Assembly (NCBI GenBank): GCA_040218415.1
Contig: JAVJRN010000081.1
Span: forward strand, 248,001 to 312,000
Reading direction: 5' to 3'
Length of the DNA: 64,000 nucleotides
Source of the DNA: JAVJRN01 sp040218415
GTDB taxonomy: Bacteria > Bacteroidota > Bacteroidia > Cytophagales > Cyclobacteriaceae
The position numbers were made by a program, and so were the translations under genes. The notes beneath the pieces were generated by a model. That model was not told the DNA's origin, did not search any database, and was given only the letters and a program-made list of their open reading frames with translations. This document shows positions 54,273 to 64,000 of the stretch, piece after piece. The number at the start of each line of letters is the position of its first letter. Position 1 is the first letter of the stretch.

Positions 54273-57200
54273 TTAGAATCCTAATTGTACACCGAGCGTA
54301 TAATTTCTTACATTTGGGTAGCTACCATAATCCAAACCTCGCATCAGATTTCCGTTGGCATTGTTGCCGCTATTTCGGTAGCTCACCTCAGGGTCTAATC
54401 CTGGAAAATCTGTCCATGTGAGCAGGTTTTGCGCACTGGCATAAATTTTCATTGACCTTAGTTTAAGCTTTCCAGTCATAGTTTTAGGTAGATTGTAACC
54501 GATCATCACGTTTTTTAATCTGATATAGCTTGCGTCATATAGCCATCTTGTGCTCACACGTTTTGATCTACCGCTGGAAGCTTTAGGAAAATCTGTATTT
54601 GGCGTTGTAGGCGTCCAGCGATTCAATGCATCGATGGTTGCATTATTGGCGCCTGATAATATATCCAGCTCCATGAGCGTGTAGCTTAGCATCTCTCCAC
54701 CTTGTGAACCTTGGAAAAGAATACTCAAATCGAAACCTTTATACTGGAATGTGTTATTGATAGACCAGGTAAAATCAGGATTAGGATCGCCAATAATTGA
54801 TCGGTCGTCATTGTTGAGCACACCATCACCGTTTATATCTTTAAATCGTTCTCCTCCGGCTTCTTTTTCAAACCCTGAGCCATCTAAGAAAACGTCCCCA
54901 TTTTGATAAATACCGTCATATGTAAATCCGTAAAATACTCCGATGGCTTCTCCTTCCCTAAGAACTTGAGTTTCACCAGAATTAAAGTTACCTAGTAGGA
55001 AATGTCCAGGTGCTGAACCGTAGAAGATGTCGGCTCCATTGTCTGGGAGTTCTAGAATTTTTGTTCTGTTTCTAGAAAAAATCAAGTCTGTCTCCCACTT
55101 CAGCTCTCTTACACTGTTTTTAGTATTTAGCGTAAGCTCAATTCCTTTGTTTTCTAGTTTCCCAATGTTCTGAAACTGACTCGTTACCCCAACATAGGCG
55201 GGAAGAGGACGTCTGAAAAGAAGGTCATCTGTAATTTTAACGTAGTAATCACCTGATAAATTTACGCGACCATCAAACAGTCCAACATCTAATCCTAAGT
55301 CTAGCTGGGCTGTAGTTTCCCAAGTCAAGACATCATTGGCCAAGTCCTCAAGTCTAATGCCATTGAGAAGTGCTCCACCTCTTGTTGCATAGATGGATCG
55401 GAATTTGGCGAGTGATTGATAAGCTCCAATTGCCTGATTACCCACCAAACCATAGCTGGCACGCCATTTCCATTGACTGATCAGATTTACATTCCTTAGA
55501 AATTGCTCACCTTTCATATCCCATCCTATAGCGCCAGAAGGGAAAAATGCCCATTTCTTTTGCGCTGCAAAATTCGATGCACCATCATAGCGAGCGGTGA
55601 ATGTGAATATGTATTTATCAAGAATTGAATAGTTGGCTCTAGTATAATATGACTTAAGATAAGTCTCGGCCAAATTCGATGCAGGAATGTCTGGAATAGC
55701 CCCCTGCTCAAGATTTCTAAATGAGCTAGCATTGGTAATGAAACCAGAAGCACCGGCATCCAATGATTCGCTGATATTTCGTTGAAAAGAATAGCCCACC
55801 ACTACTGAAAGTCTTCCTGAACCTATTTCGTCTTGATAAGTGAAGTAGTTCTCGCTGAGGAGATTGCTTCTCCTATCCGTATCGATGTTAGCGACTCCAT
55901 TTCGTCCAGCTCCACGCAGGAGGGTAGTTGGGAAAAACTCGCCATCTCGTGCGTGATTGATAGTTATTCCTAAAGTGGACTTGAATTTTAACCAAGGGAA
56001 TATCTCATACTGCCCAAAAGAGTTGAATTGATAGCGTTCGGTGACTGCCTCTCTTATATACTCTCGCGTGAGCGCAAGAGGATTGTCAATATCATCACCT
56101 ACTGCCGAGATGTTGTAAGATCCATCTGAAGCATATATGCCAAGATCCGGATTAAACCTGAAGGCTGATGAAACTACCCCGGCGCTTCCTGATCCTCCTG
56201 AGGATTCTTGTGTATTGATTCCTACATTGGTGCTGGTACGGGCGTATACATTGAGCCCAAAGTTTAATCGTTCTGAGCTTTTTATATCAAAATTACCGCT
56301 AATTGAATATCGTTCATAGGACGAGCCCTCAACTGCACCTTGCTGATTAAAAGCGGTTCCTGATATATAATATCTTGTTTTATCATTTCCACCACTTAAC
56401 GAGACTTGATTATTGGTGATGTATCCATTGCGATAGACTTGATCTTGCCAATCAGTGTTAGCACCAAAACCTGTATAATTCTCATTTACCTCTTGAATAT
56501 ATTCGGTGAATTGCTCCCCATTTAAAAGATCTAGTCTGTTGAGTACAGTCTGGGCAGAGTAAGAAGAATTTACATCGATTTTCATTTTTCCACTTTTACC
56601 GCGCTTGGTGGTAATCATGATGACACCATTTGCTCCTCGTGATCCATAAATGGCGGTAGCTGAAGCGTCTTTAAGGATCTCCACTGACGCTATATCTTCT
56701 GGAGGAGGCATTTCAGCACCTACAAAACCGTCCACTACGCGAAGAGGGTCACTACTGGCATTGATAGATGTACCGCCGCGGATACGAATACTGAAGTCAG
56801 ATCCTGGTTGCCCACCATTATTTGATTGGATCTGAACCCCCGCAGCTCTTCCTTGCATTGTTTGTACTGCTGATAGGGCAGGGAAGGCGGTTAATTCGGC
56901 ACTGCCGACTGAAGATACTGAACCAGTAAGGTCACTCTTCCGAACTGAACCGTAACCTACGACTACCACTTCAGAGAGCGCTTGTATGTTGGTTTCCAGT
57001 GTTACATTGATCACACTTTGGGAGCCTACCTTTATCTGCTGAGACGAGAAGCCAATAAACGAAAAGTTGAGCGTTTCGCCCTCTTCAGCTTTCAAGCTGT
57101 AGTTACCTTCTATATCAGTTATGGTTCCTCTTGCGGTACCTTCTACAGTTATGGTGACACCAGGAAGAGTTTCACCGTCCTCGTCTGAGGTTACCACACC

Positions 57201-57293
57201 AGAAATAGTATTTGATGTTTGACCGGTTACTTGATGTTTGAATCCAAATATTAGAATTAATAGCCAACAAATGGCTGATAATTTATGAAGCAT
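54273..57293 (-). CDS. SusC-like TonB-dependent outer-membrane transporter
   Basis: 1006 aa. Signal peptide (~1-25), carboxypeptidase-regulatory-like domain (~31-110), plug with MQGRAAGVQIQSNNGGQPG and SIRIRGGTSINA (~145-175), VEILKDASATAIYGSRGANGV, then a 22-strand-type barrel ending in LGVQLGF. First gene of the minus-strand susC-susD-GH88-GH2-DUF4955 operon. About 200 bp upstream separate it from the HTCS regulator, which probably activates it when bound to oligosaccharide. Confidence 0.95.
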   Translation of the reverse strand: MLHKLSAICWLLILIFGFKHQVTGQTSNTISGVVTSDEDGETLPGVTITVEGTARGTITDIEGNYSLKAEEGETLNFSFIGFSSQQIKVGSQSVINVTLETNIQALSEVVVVGYGSVRKSDLTGSVSSVGSAELTAFPALSAVQTMQGRAAGVQIQSNNGGQPGSDFSIRIRGGTSINASSDPLRVVDGFVGAEMPPPEDIASVEILKDASATAIYGSRGANGVIMITTKRGKSGKMKIDVNSSYSAQTVLNRLDLLNGEQFTEYIQEVNENYTGFGANTDWQDQVYRNGYITNNQVSLSGGNDKTRYYISGTAFNQQGAVEGSSYERYSISGNFDIKSSERLNFGLNVYARTSTNVGINTQESSGGSGSAGVVSSAFRFNPDLGIYASDGSYNISAVGDDIDNPLALTREYIREAVTERYQFNSFGQYEIFPWLKFKSTLGITINHARDGEFFPTTLLRGAGRNGVANIDTDRRSNLLSENYFTYQDEIGSGRLSVVVGYSFQRNISESLDAGASGFITNASSFRNLEQGAIPDIPASNLAETYLKSYYTRANYSILDKYIFTFTARYDGASNFAAQKKWAFFPSGAIGWDMKGEQFLRNVNLISQWKWRASYGLVGNQAIGAYQSLAKFRSIYATRGGALLNGIRLEDLANDVLTWETTAQLDLGLDVGLFDGRVNLSGDYYVKITDDLLFRRPLPAYVGVTSQFQNIGKLENKGIELTLNTKNSVRELKWETDLIFSRNRTKILELPDNGADIFYGSAPGHFLLGNFNSGETQVLREGEAIGVFYGFTYDGIYQNGDVFLDGSGFEKEAGGERFKDINGDGVLNNDDRSIIGDPNPDFTWSINNTFQYKGFDLSILFQGSQGGEMLSYTLMELDILSGANNATIDALNRWTPTTPNTDFPKASSGRSKRVSTRWLYDASYIRLKNVMIGYNLPKTMTGKLKLRSMKIYASAQNLLTWTDFPGLDPEVSYRNSGNNANGNLMRGLDYGSYPNVRNYTLGVQLGF

Positions 57294-57491
57294 GTCCTAA
57301 AAATTTTAGCTTATGTAAATGATGAATAGAATCATTCCCGCAATAAAAATGCTGAGAATGATTTCACGAAATGGCAACCCTTTTCTCATTGATCGATTCT
57401 TTAATTTAATCGATACAATGATAGAATTTAAACTTTCCTGAGAAGTCCTGAAAAGGGTACAAATTCGTACAAATACGACTAGAGAAATGGT

Positions 57492-60400
57492 CTATGAGCT
57501 TTTTTTAGGCTTTTGCTTGAATTTTTCAGCGTATTTGGAAGGAGAAATTTCGTGATATTTTTGAAAAGACTTGCTGAAGTATTTTGGGTTTTTATAGCCT
57601 ACAGCAAAGCATACTCTTGATACACTCGTCTTTCCTGTTTCTAGAAGTTGAGCGGCACGCTTCATACGCATGCCATATATAAACTCATTCGGCGTGAGGT
57701 TGGTCCATGCTTTAAGCTTGGTGAAAAGCATTGTTCTGCTCACGCCAAGTTCTTTGCAGAAAAGTAAGACGTCAAAGAATTCATTGGCAATGTTATCATC
57801 TACGATCTTAATGGCTTTTTGCATGAGGTCTTCATCTACCGAACTCAGTGTGACATCACTTGGCGTTATCGATTTCTCATTTTTAAATCGGTTTTTAAGA
57901 TTGTCCACGACCTTTATCATGTTGTGAATCTTAATTTTCAACTCTTTGATATCAAATGGTTTGTTGATATAATCATCAGCGCCAGATTCTAAGCCTTCAT
58001 ATTTATAGAGTAACGAGGTGCGTGCGGTTACCAAAATAACTGGGATGTGACTTAGTCTAAGTTCATTTTTGACTTGACTGCACAATTCGATACCGTTCAT
58101 TTCAGGCATCATAATATCACTTAGTATTAAATCGGGAAGCTCTTCTATAGCTATTCTCAAACCTTCTTTGCCATTGCTTGCCTCAAATACAGTATATTCA
58201 TCCAAGAGGCTAACAATAAACTTCCTTAACTGATGATTATCCTCGACGATAAGCAGTTTCTTATCCTTTTTTAATTCGCCAAGTTCAAAATTTTTCTCTG
58301 GTTCTTGGGGCGTCTCTGCTTCCAAATATTGCGTATAGAGCTCTAAGCTTTCACTATCGCGAAAGTTAGAAATGATTTCATGAGGAGCTAGGTGTGCTTT
58401 ACCTTTCGGTAAAAATAGGCGAAAGGTCGTACCCTTACCTTTGCCATCGCTCTTCACTTCTACTTTCCCATGGTGCAGCTCAATGAGACCTTTGACCAAT
58501 GCCAGACCAATACCTGTGCCTCGTAGCGAATTTGCGGCAGCCTCTGGATCCTCTGTTTGATAGAATCGATCAAAAATTCTGGGAATGGCTTCAGCTGCTA
58601 TTCCTATACCAGTATCTGCAACGGTAATCAAAACTTGTTCTTCGTTTTCCTCTATAGAGATGTTTATGTCTCCATTTCGTGGGGTAAACTTGAATGAATT
58701 GGAAATAAGATTAAAAAGAATGCGCTCCATCTTATCTCTGTCATAATAGACTTGAATATCTTCAGATACACTTGAGAAAGTGAAATTATAGCCAATATTT
58801 TTGGCGTGATTTTGAAAAGAAATAAACACCTCTTCCGTAAATTTTACAATATTTCCCTGTGCTGAGACTAACTTCGATTCATTGTTTTCAAGCTTCCTGA
58901 AATCCATCAACTGGTTAATCAGTTTGAATAATTGGTGAGCATTTTTCTCAACGATCAATATTTGTTTGTATAATTTACTACTACCCCTATAATCTTGAAT
59001 TATTTTCTGAAGTGGACCTACTATCAACGTTAGCGGAGTGCGAAATTCGTGGGAAATATTTGTGAAAAACTGAAGTTTCATTTGATTAAGTACTTTCTCA
59101 CGCTCATTTGATTCATGTTCGAGCATAAGATCGCGCTCTAATTGACCTCTGATCTGAATGGTTCTCGTAAGAAAATAAATGGCTCCTAAAATAGCTATCG
59201 CATATCCACCAAATGCCCAGGGCGTTCGCCATGGGGCTGGTTTTATTTTTATGGTCAATGAGGTGATTTCTTCACTCCATTTTTCGTCATTATTCTGGCC
59301 TTTTACTTCAAAAACATAGGCTCCAGCTTCTTGAATGGTGTAAGAAGCCGTATTAGATGTGGTATAGGTCCATTCACTTAGTCCCTTTAGTCGGTAGGAG
59401 TAATTATTTTTTTCTGAGTTCACATAATTGGGCATAGCGAAACGTAGCGAAAATGTGGTCTGATCATAGTCCAGTTTAATTGTTTCCGTGTATGCTATGG
59501 CTCGATCTAGAATTCCGGTGTTATCGAGCGGAGTTACTTCTTCATCCGCCAAATAGAAGTCTGTGAGTACTACTTTTGGCGCATAGGTATTACGTTTAAG
59601 CTGACTCGGCGAAAAATAGGAAACTCCCATAGGACCCCCGAAATAAAGGGTGTTCTGATTGTCTTTAAATGAGGAGTTGCTATTGAACTCATTAGGTATA
59701 AGGCCATCAGATTTTTCAAATAGTTGTTGTTCACCAGAGGTTGGGTTGTATTTTAAGATTCCGTTATTACTACTGATCCATAAATCACCATTTTCTCCCT
59801 CTTCAATAGCATGTACAGTATTGCTTGCGTTGGGGAGGTCTTCAAATAATTCAATCAATTCAAAGCGGTTGTTATTCTTTCTATAAAGTCCGTTCTCCTT
59901 AGTACCAACCCATATTACATCAAATGAATCTTGAAAAACACAAAGTACATCTTCTCCTGATTGATTGACTTCATTGTAGAGATATTTTTGAAAAAGGATT
60001 TCGTCGGAATCAAGATTAGTATTTGACGCATAATTGAGTCCATTCTGTGTGCCAACCCAAAGCCCGTTGAGCTTGTCACTAAATACAACTCTCACTTGAT
60101 CGTCACTCAAAGAGGTTTGATTTGATGTTTTTTGAAAAATATCAGTTTTTTGATGGTGTGAATCATATCGCACAAGTCCACCGCCAAATGTTCCTATCCA
60201 ATAATAATTATTTGATTTCGCAAGACCATAAACACTATTATGTGGTAGTGAATTATCAGTATTGAAGGTTTTTGTAACGGAGTTGTTCTTGAGATCAAAA
60301 AAGACCAAACCAGCATTAAATGTACCTATAAGTAACTTTTCTTTATCTCTGAATAGCGCCTTCACGTTGTTACTAGGAAGTTTGGAGTTATTGGTGTTTA

Positions 60401-61553
60401 TATATTCATAAGTCTTATCCTGCTTTTTGATAGTTATGCCACCTCCTTCGGTTGCGATATATAAATCTCCTTGATAGGATTCCATTGCGCTCACTACACT
60501 GTAGCTTAGGCCAGCACCTGAGGGTATTTTTTCTATATATTTAAAATTGAAATTTAGATCATTCCAGTAATTGATGCCACCATAGTAAGTTCCTACCCAA
60601 ATGGATCCTTGCTGATCAAGAAAGATAGATTTGATGGTGTTTCTGCTTATGCTATTTAAGTTATTAGCATCATTTGTCAGGTGGGATATTTGACCCTTGT
60701 TGTTTATTATATTCAGTCCATTGTAAGAGCCAACCCATAAATTTCCATCATTGTCAACTTCCATTGCTCGGATATCATCATTTGCTAGCTCTGGTGCCAT
60801 TATTTCATCGATCATCTTATTTGTCGCAAGCTCTAAGACTTTAATGCCGTATTTCTTCGTACCAACAAAAAGCTTATTTTCTCTCTTGGTGATCGATTGG
60901 ATGGATACATTTTTGAAGTCAGCAAGTTCGATGAATTGCAATTTTCCCTTATTATAGTCAGTGACTCTTACTAGGCCAGTATTTGTGCCTATCCAAATGT
61001 TACCTAGATCGTCTTTCGACAGTTCCATTATCTGGTTATTTAGAATAAATCCTGGCTGATCACTGAAATTATGGAAGATACCTGTGGATTGATCTAATAC
61101 GCACAAGCCATTGGATGTACCTATCCATACATCTTTACCACTAACCAGAATCTCTCTGATGGTATTAGAGACAAGCGAAAGGCTATCATTCGTGGTTTTG
61201 TAGTATCGCTGAAAAATCTTCAGCTCTTTATCGTACCTATTCAGTCCATTGGTTGTTCCCACCCATAAGTCACCTTTTTCATCAACTTCTAAGTCCAGTA
61301 TGTCGTTATTGCTAATGGTGGTACTATCCTTATTTTTTGATCTGAAAATTTTGAATTTTTTACCATCAAACTGGTTGAGTCCGTCTCTCGTGCCAAACCA
61401 CATAAAACCATCTTTATCCTGGCTTATTGCCATAATAGAACTTTGTGAAAGGCCTTCTGAGGATGAAAAATGGATGAAGTCATAGTTTTTCTCTTGGGCA
61501 GCTATCCCAAAAGAAAAAAGTGCAAGCAAAAAAAATAATAAAGTCGTTTTCAA
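57492..61553 (-). CDS. Hybrid two-component system sensor/regulator (HTCS)
   Basis: 1353 aa. Signal peptide (~1-19), two seven-bladed Reg_prop propellers (~20-690; repeated DxxGxLWVGT), Y_Y_Y domain (~695-765), one membrane helix (~775-797), HisKA with NISHEFRTP (His ~835), HATPase (GTGIGLALV), receiver with LILSDIMMPEMNG (Asp ~1146) and an AraC-type HTH (~1250-1350, CFAVGYKNPKYFSKSFQKY). Periplasmic glycan fragments would trigger DNA binding in one polypeptide. The adjacent susC operon is the likely target. All catalytic residues appear intact. Confidence 0.95.
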   Translation of the reverse strand: MKTTLLFFLLALFSFGIAAQEKNYDFIHFSSSEGLSQSSIMAISQDKDGFMWFGTRDGLNQFDGKKFKIFRSKNKDSTTISNNDILDLEVDEKGDLWVGTTNGLNRYDKELKIFQRYYKTTNDSLSLVSNTIREILVSGKDVWIGTSNGLCVLDQSTGIFHNFSDQPGFILNNQIMELSKDDLGNIWIGTNTGLVRVTDYNKGKLQFIELADFKNVSIQSITKRENKLFVGTKKYGIKVLELATNKMIDEIMAPELANDDIRAMEVDNDGNLWVGSYNGLNIINNKGQISHLTNDANNLNSISRNTIKSIFLDQQGSIWVGTYYGGINYWNDLNFNFKYIEKIPSGAGLSYSVVSAMESYQGDLYIATEGGGITIKKQDKTYEYINTNNSKLPSNNVKALFRDKEKLLIGTFNAGLVFFDLKNNSVTKTFNTDNSLPHNSVYGLAKSNNYYWIGTFGGGLVRYDSHHQKTDIFQKTSNQTSLSDDQVRVVFSDKLNGLWVGTQNGLNYASNTNLDSDEILFQKYLYNEVNQSGEDVLCVFQDSFDVIWVGTKENGLYRKNNNRFELIELFEDLPNASNTVHAIEEGENGDLWISSNNGILKYNPTSGEQQLFEKSDGLIPNEFNSNSSFKDNQNTLYFGGPMGVSYFSPSQLKRNTYAPKVVLTDFYLADEEVTPLDNTGILDRAIAYTETIKLDYDQTTFSLRFAMPNYVNSEKNNYSYRLKGLSEWTYTTSNTASYTIQEAGAYVFEVKGQNNDEKWSEEITSLTIKIKPAPWRTPWAFGGYAIAILGAIYFLTRTIQIRGQLERDLMLEHESNEREKVLNQMKLQFFTNISHEFRTPLTLIVGPLQKIIQDYRGSSKLYKQILIVEKNAHQLFKLINQLMDFRKLENNESKLVSAQGNIVKFTEEVFISFQNHAKNIGYNFTFSSVSEDIQVYYDRDKMERILFNLISNSFKFTPRNGDINISIEENEEQVLITVADTGIGIAAEAIPRIFDRFYQTEDPEAAANSLRGTGIGLALVKGLIELHHGKVEVKSDGKGKGTTFRLFLPKGKAHLAPHEIISNFRDSESLELYTQYLEAETPQEPEKNFELGELKKDKKLLIVEDNHQLRKFIVSLLDEYTVFEASNGKEGLRIAIEELPDLILSDIMMPEMNGIELCSQVKNELRLSHIPVILVTARTSLLYKYEGLESGADDYINKPFDIKELKIKIHNMIKVVDNLKNRFKNEKSITPSDVTLSSVDEDLMQKAIKIVDDNIANEFFDVLLFCKELGVSRTMLFTKLKAWTNLTPNEFIYGMRMKRAAQLLETGKTSVSRVCFAVGYKNPKYFSKSFQKYHEISPSKYAEKFKQKPKKSS

Positions 61554-61628
61554 GTTATGGCCAAAAAATGCAGTCGAATATTTCTTTAAAATCTACTGTG
61601 GAAAACTATGGTTTAAAGTAATGAAAAA

Positions 61629-63293
61629 TTAGTTAATCTTTCTTTTTTGAAGTTGATATTGGTAGAGCGATGGTATCTCTCTCATTGTTTCATTGATACT
61701 TTCAATATATGCATTCGGGCCGTAGACTACTTTCACAGGCTTGTTTGCATGTACGCCAATGATCCGAGCATTTGGGCCATCGGACATTCCATTGAGTAGC
61801 ACAGCTGTTTGTTCCTCAAGACCATCTAAAAAATGGACTTCAATATTCCAGAAGGTATTGTAAGATCCATGAGAAGGTTTCCAGTATCCGGCTCCTCCTC
61901 CAGAAAATAGTGGATACTCCGCTTTTCCATCAAGTTTCACATGCACTTTAATATTATCAAATAAGTTTTGGTGGTTAGCCCCGGCATGTTGATCCAGAAT
62001 TGGGTTCACCAGTACTTCCGCATTAGTGAAAACATTTTTAGTGGAAAATGTATTGAAACTCAATGGATGCCTTACTTCATTCGCCACGCGTAAACCATCG
62101 ACAAGTACATTATGAACTCCTCCAATATACACTGAATAATGTGCAAGCTTGTCACCTATAGTTTCGATGTTAGAGATGGTGACATTGGCAGTTTCCTCTG
62201 TCAATATTCCAGCATCTGAGTTATCGATTTTCACATCATCGACCCACCCATCATACAATCTGGTTAGGTATATGCCATTAAAACCCTCCTCTACATGATG
62301 GGCTATCTTTTCCGCCATAGGAAATTTAATGCTAAGGTGTTCAATACCGATTTGTTCCAAATGCTCCCATTTTGTGGCTAAAGGATTCCATTCTGGTTTT
62401 ATATCCATCAAAAGTGGGCTGCTCAGTGTAATTTGATTGCCTTTTATTGCTTCTATTCTTACCTGTTGTTTAACCAAAGGTTCATCAGGGAAATTCCAGT
62501 GATGTGAGCCTATTTTTATATCCCGGGTTTGGTAAATTTCATCGATCAGACTCCCTTCTTCACCCGCTTTATTGTACCACTCCAATTGGATCACTTCTCC
62601 TACATTAATATTCTGGGTTGATGATACTTTCGCGGTAAGACTTCCACGCTTGCCGCTGACAAGCTTGGCTAAGGTTGTTTTTTCTTGTTTAAATTCTGGT
62701 AAGTAAGATTTTACCCGTGTTCCTTTTTTTCTTACCCAAATCATACCACCCGACCAGGCGTATTGTGAGAAAGGTAGATTAATGTTATTCTCTTTTTCCC
62801 TTTGTGTTTTATCAAATTTCACCAAGTATTCTCTCAACTCTTGAAGTGATTCTGGATCTTCAAGGTATTTCATTGGTCGTGGACAATAAATAGTAGTGCC
62901 GAATGCTCCGCTACCCGTACCTCTCAAGATTATATTGCTTCTGCTGATGTACAATATTTCACTAAGGATATATTGACCTTTTTCTAGCTGAATAATGACT
63001 GGTGTATTTTCTTGTTCTACACTTTTAAGCGCTGCTATTAAGGCAAAACTATCATCAAGACCATCATTTGGAATGGCTCCATGCTGTCTAACGTCGATGA
63101 CTTTTGCACCTTCAAACCTCCCTTTATCCTCTAGCCCATTTTTGTAACCAGCATAGGAAAAATCAGGCAAGTATATTTTGCTCTCTTTGAGAATAGAAGG
63201 GCTTTGTCCAAACACTTGGTAGGCACTTGTAAAAGCAAAGCAGATAACTAAAATAAATAGCTTGGGTAAAAAGGTTAAATGTCGAAGTATCAT
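61629..63293 (-). CDS. DUF4955/pectate-lyase-like beta-helix protein
   Basis: 554 aa, exported (hydrophobic ~8-25, cleavage near VFGQ). It shares the LPDFSYAGYK entry, VIDVRQHGAIPNDGLDDSFALIAAL (~66-90), ISRSNIILRGTGSGAFGTTI and beta-helix coils with the 46347-49016 protein, but lacks its Ig-like repeats and T9SS tail, so it probably works in the periplasm. Likely a lyase for uronate oligosaccharides; activity unproven. Upstream lies a variant of the uronate operator (63320-63340), and the HTCS gene follows 75 bp downstream, possibly on the same transcript. Confidence 0.78.
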   Translation of the reverse strand: MILRHLTFLPKLFILVICFAFTSAYQVFGQSPSILKESKIYLPDFSYAGYKNGLEDKGRFEGAKVIDVRQHGAIPNDGLDDSFALIAALKSVEQENTPVIIQLEKGQYILSEILYISRSNIILRGTGSGAFGTTIYCPRPMKYLEDPESLQELREYLVKFDKTQREKENNINLPFSQYAWSGGMIWVRKKGTRVKSYLPEFKQEKTTLAKLVSGKRGSLTAKVSSTQNINVGEVIQLEWYNKAGEEGSLIDEIYQTRDIKIGSHHWNFPDEPLVKQQVRIEAIKGNQITLSSPLLMDIKPEWNPLATKWEHLEQIGIEHLSIKFPMAEKIAHHVEEGFNGIYLTRLYDGWVDDVKIDNSDAGILTEETANVTISNIETIGDKLAHYSVYIGGVHNVLVDGLRVANEVRHPLSFNTFSTKNVFTNAEVLVNPILDQHAGANHQNLFDNIKVHVKLDGKAEYPLFSGGGAGYWKPSHGSYNTFWNIEVHFLDGLEEQTAVLLNGMSDGPNARIIGVHANKPVKVVYGPNAYIESINETMREIPSLYQYQLQKRKIN

Positions 63294-63319
63294 AAATTAA
63301 ATTTACTAAAATTCTTAAA

Positions 63320-63340
63320 ACTGTGTTAAAAATACACAGT
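63320..63340 (-). promoter_or_regulatory. Palindromic operator variant before the DUF4955 lyase gene
   Basis: ACTGTGT and ACACAGT arms separated by 7 bp keep the 21-bp overall length of the sites at 37337 and 63679, with a different AT centre. It lies 27 bp before the minus-strand start codon at 63293. Confidence 0.7.
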
Positions 63341-63467
63341 AATAAATACATGAGTTATATTTTATGTTCAGAAAACAGGCGTCACATTATCATATTCCTA
63401 ATTATTGAGCTTGTATTTTGAGGTATGATGATGGTCTTTGATCTCATATAATAAGTGTTACCTATGG

Positions 63468-63721
63468 GATTTCTGGATCAAATCATAGAAGGGTTTAAGT
63501 GTTGGACTTGCTGAAACCTACTCGCCCAAGAAAGGAACAAACGCCTGCATATTTAATGAATCATATTTTTCTCTCAAAAATGCGAGTTGGTTGTTATTAT
63601 GTCAATTGGTTTACCTCTTAGGTCTTGTAAATGAGAGTTTTCGGGAATTAATCCTAATGTTTTTATAAAAATTGTAATACTGTGTATATATTACACAGTA
63701 AATCATTTAGATAAAACTTTC
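63468..63721 (+). promoter_or_regulatory. Leader region of the terminal SDR operon (duplicate of 37131-37370)
   Basis: Aligns with the kdu operon leader over most of its length (TTCTGGAT, TTGGACTTGCTGAAACCTAC, TTTTCGGGAAT). Ends in a perfect operator and the ATG at 63722. The rest of the divergent region (63341-63467) shows no gene. Confidence 0.7.
63679..63699 (+). promoter_or_regulatory. Palindromic operator before the SDR gene
   Basis: ACTGTGTA at 63679-63686, TATAT centre, TACACAGT at 63692-63699: identical to the kdu operon site, 22 bp before the start codon. Confidence 0.8.
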
Positions 63722-64000
63722 ATGGAAAATAGATTTGAAGATTTAAAAAATAAAGTAGCAGTAGTCACAGGTGGAGGAGGAGTGCTATGCGGTGAAATGG
63801 CCAAGTCATTAGCACGACAAGGAGCTAAAGTGGCCATCTTAGATTTGAGGTTAGAAGCGGCACAAGCTGTGGCAGACCAAATTGTAAAAGATGGAGGAGA
63901 GGCTATAGGCGTAGCTGCCAATGTGTTGGAGCTTGAAAGTTTAAAAGCAGCCAAAGATGAAGTAGTGGCTAAGTTTGGTAGCTGTAGTATTTTGGTTAAT
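63722..64000 (+). CDS. SDR-family dehydrogenase, probable uronate reductase (3' end beyond window)
   Basis: 93 codons are visible. The Rossmann start VAVVTGGGGVLCGEMAKSLA (~12-31) has the TGxxxGxG-type loop, followed by the acidic strand end AILDLR, fitting an NAD-dependent SDR; the final ILVN should begin the NNAG motif. In Bacteroidota, SDRs of this look in uronate loci act as D-mannonate oxidoreductase (UxuB function). The shared operator and leader with the kdu operon support a uronate role, but the function is an inference from a partial sequence. Confidence 0.75.
   Translation, partial: MENRFEDLKNKVAVVTGGGGVLCGEMAKSLARQGAKVAILDLRLEAAQAVADQIVKDGGEAIGVAANVLELESLKAAKDEVVAKFGSCSILVN

Overview
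This 64 kb window is a chromosomal segment of a Bacteroidota bacterium. The evidence is two SusC/SusD pairs, a hybrid two-component (HTCS) regulator, type IX secretion (T9SS) C-terminal sorting domains, promoter-like TTTG-N20-TAnnTTTG elements and an AT-rich base composition. The gene mix (T9SS, CBM35-like modules, uronate catabolism) suggests a marine polysaccharide-degrading Cytophagales member; that placement is an inference. No rRNA, tRNA, CRISPR array or recognisable transposase was seen.

1-14 kb is housekeeping and accessory core: partial fructose-1,6-bisphosphatase, aspartate kinase, fructosamine-kinase-like protein, low-molecular-weight tyrosine phosphatase, an outer-membrane-like protein with a lipoprotein, a 2-Cys peroxiredoxin, waaA-rsgA, a GT2 glycosyltransferase beside a sulfotransferase, 3-oxoacid CoA-transferase A/B, and a hybrid histidine kinase whose membrane region appears split by a frameshift.

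14.2-34.7 kb is an alpha-galactoside utilisation locus: GntR-type regulator with a sugar-binding-like domain, sodium/solute symporter, SusC, SusD, GH36 alpha-galactosidase, then three very large secreted proteins carrying ten copies in total of one CBM35-like domain (the last fused to a clan GH-D glycosidase), a 57-residue PID-CTERM peptide and an FN3-like lipoprotein.

35.1-37.1 kb holds a tandem array of about 875-bp units. Each unit has a GxxExxY-family gene and a conserved spacer rich in hairpins; the third copy is truncated.

37.1-64 kb is a uronate-polysaccharide locus. DUF4861-kduI-kduD form one operon. They are followed by an IPT/TIG lipoprotein, a T9SS protein with its own PID-CTERM peptide and an alginate-lyase-family protein. 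A minus-strand operon (susC-susD-GH88-GH2-DUF4955/T9SS) lies next to an HTCS regulator and a second DUF4955 lyase-like gene. The window ends inside an SDR dehydrogenase gene. One palindrome, ACTGTGTA-N5-TACACAGT or a close variant, sits before the kdu operon, before the second DUF4955 gene and before the terminal SDR gene. These probably form one uronate-responsive regulon whose regulator is outside the window. Expected flow: lyases cut the polymer, SusCD imports oligosaccharides, GH88/GH2 release unsaturated uronates, and KduI/KduD convert them to 2-keto-3-deoxygluconate.
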